From Streptococcus mitis (lineage in GTDB: Bacteria > Bacillota > Bacilli > Lactobacillales > Streptococcaceae), in contig NZ_CP012646.1 in the NCBI RefSeq assembly GCF_001281025.1, positions 1,703,001-1,767,000 of the forward strand: DNA of 64,000 nucleotides, given 5' to 3'. The notes under the pieces are model-generated. The model saw only the letters and a list, made by a program, of their open reading frames with translations, did no database searches and was not told where the DNA came from. The number at the start of each line of letters is the position of its first letter. Positions within the stretch are counted from its first letter, which is position 1. The translations under genes were made by a program, and so were the position numbers. This document shows positions 63,070 to 64,000 of this stretch, piece after piece.

Positions 63070-64000
63070 CTAATTCATTGGATGATGTTGGTTATAGAGG
63101 TTGATAATATCGCGCGCAATAGAAGGTCCGACACCATTTGTAAGGTTGGTGTTATGAGGGAAGACAACAGCTACAGCGATTTGAGGATTATCTGATGGTG
63201 CATAAGCCACAGCATTGGTATTGTTAGCTTTTTGACCTCCCTCAACATAACTTTCGGCAGTACCTGTTTTACCACTAATGGATACAGCTGCACCATTGGA
63301 AAAGGCACGACCTGTCGTCAGAGCACTCCCACCATGTGAAACTTGATAAAATCCTTGTTGGAGGATGGAAACATCAGACTCAGAAATATTAATTTTATTC
63401 ATTTCCTTGGTATCAATAGATTGGATTAAGTTCCCTAAGCCGCCTTGTTCATTATTTCCATAAATTCCCTCAACAATGTGAGGTGCAATTCGAACACCAT
63501 TGTTAGCAATGGTTCCAACGTACTGGGCCAATTGCATTGGGGTGTAGTTATCAAACTGACCAAATGCATTGGTAATGTAATTAGCGAAATTATACTCTTT
63601 TGGTATAAAACCAGTTGACTCATTTGGAAGGTCAATGCCTGTTGAGGCTCCAAGACCATATTCAGCAAATGTCGAACGAAGTTTCCCCATAGCGGATTCT
63701 AAATTGTTAGTTAAAACAAACATATTTGGTTGATAGGTCTGGCCCATGATTCCAAGAGCGGTTTGAACCACGTAAGCATTAGATGAATACTCCAAGGCTT
63801 CCACAGCTGTAATAGGAAAAGATCCATATGCCAATTTATACCAAGAATAAATTGGAGCTGAACCTTGGAAAACAATAGGCTGATCTGTTAAGGTTTGGTT
63901 TCCTGATAAAACACCATTTTCCCAACCTGAGCTGATGGTAGCGGCCTTAACAACCGAACCGGGTACAAAGACATTGGTCACAGTTCCCAAGGAATCCTGT
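63070..64000 (-). CDS. pbp2b: Penicillin-binding protein 2b, C-terminal part (cut by the window end)
   Basis: The C-terminal transpeptidase part of an essential class B PBP for peripheral peptidoglycan. Active-site motifs in order: SVVK with the nucleophile Ser, SSN in YSSNAYVV, and KTG in SGKTGTAES; the C-terminus ends YNQHHPMN. Using the pneumococcal numbering (nucleophile Ser386, consistent with the spacing to SSN 443-445), residue 446 is Ala and 476 is Gly. Both positions are changed in low-affinity pneumococcal PBP2b, where susceptible strains have Thr446 and Glu476. The 5' part of the gene lies beyond 64000. Overlap with recR is none (10-base gap). Confidence 0.96.
   Translation of the reverse strand, partial: QDSLGTVTNVFVPGSVVKAATISSGWENGVLSGNQTLTDQPIVFQGSAPIYSWYKLAYGSFPITAVEALEYSSNAYVVQTALGIMGQTYQPNMFVLTNNLESAMGKLRSTFAEYGLGASTGIDLPNESTGFIPKEYNFANYITNAFGQFDNYTPMQLAQYVGTIANNGVRIAPHIVEGIYGNNEQGGLGNLIQSIDTKEMNKINISESDVSILQQGFYQVSHGGSALTTGRAFSNGAAVSISGKTGTAESYVEGGQKANNTNAVAYAPSDNPQIAVAVVFPHNTNLTNGVGPSIARDIINLYNQHHPMN

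Overview
The window looks like a chromosome segment of a Mitis-group Streptococcus, closest in gene order to S. pneumoniae and S. mitis. The evidence is the low-GC Gram-positive gene set, the psaBCA-tpx manganese locus with a psaR-type regulator, a complete BOX repeat (boxC-boxB-boxA), a choline-binding cell-wall amidase, the ftsA-ftsZ-ylmEFGH-divIVA-ileS block and the pbp2b-recR-ddl-murF block. Names and pneumococcal parallels come from recalled family knowledge; no search was run. No tRNA, rRNA, intact IS or CRISPR array was recognised.

Layout. 1-8 kb: a 4Fe-4S ferredoxin, a GtrB-like glycosyltransferase, galE, an amino-acid oxidase-like FAD protein, NIF3/TrmK, a P-type cation ATPase and a PlsC acyltransferase. 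8.3-11.8 kb: a compact minus-strand uptake operon (FecCD permease, ATPase, lipoprotein receptor, esterase) that looks like ferric-siderophore import with intracellular siderophore hydrolysis. 11.9-13.8 kb: cadD, preceded by a cysteine-rich leader peptide and surrounded by repeated hairpin-rich elements, then rpsO. 14-16.7 kb: a small membrane protein and T-box-controlled thrS. 16.8-23.1 kb: a rearranged accessory zone. It holds two DUF389 genes sharing a 782-nt stretch with no difference visible by eye, a TVGYGD potassium-channel gene, a broken TMEM175-like gene, a 17-codon remnant of the 3' end of rpsI, a lone ABC exporter, and fragments of an XRE regulator and of a cysteine-rich, SPASM-like protein.

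23-34 kb: a two-component system, housekeeping hydrolases, an Rrf2 regulator, psaR, pnuC, two tandem small membrane proteins and the rel-dtd pair. 34-49.7 kb: a secreted choline-binding amidase, a metallo-beta-lactamase-fold hydrolase, pepO, psaBCA, tpx, an FtsX-type ABC transporter, the BOX element, a GH95 fucosidase, gpmA and a nucleotidyltransferase. 49.9-64 kb: ileS with a T-box leader, the division cluster, a TIGR02206-like membrane protein, murF, ddl, recR and the 3' part of pbp2b.

How the genes work together. The division and wall genes (ftsA, ftsZ, sepF, ylmG, ylmH, divIVA, murF, ddl, pbp2b) are all read leftward and act in septum placement and peptidoglycan synthesis. PsaR and PsaBCA form a manganese control loop about 10 kb apart, with a perfect dyad over the psaBCA -35 box. 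PBP2b carries Ala where penicillin-susceptible pneumococci have Thr just after the SSN motif, plus Gly at the position equivalent to 476. Both are changes associated with low-affinity PBP2b.
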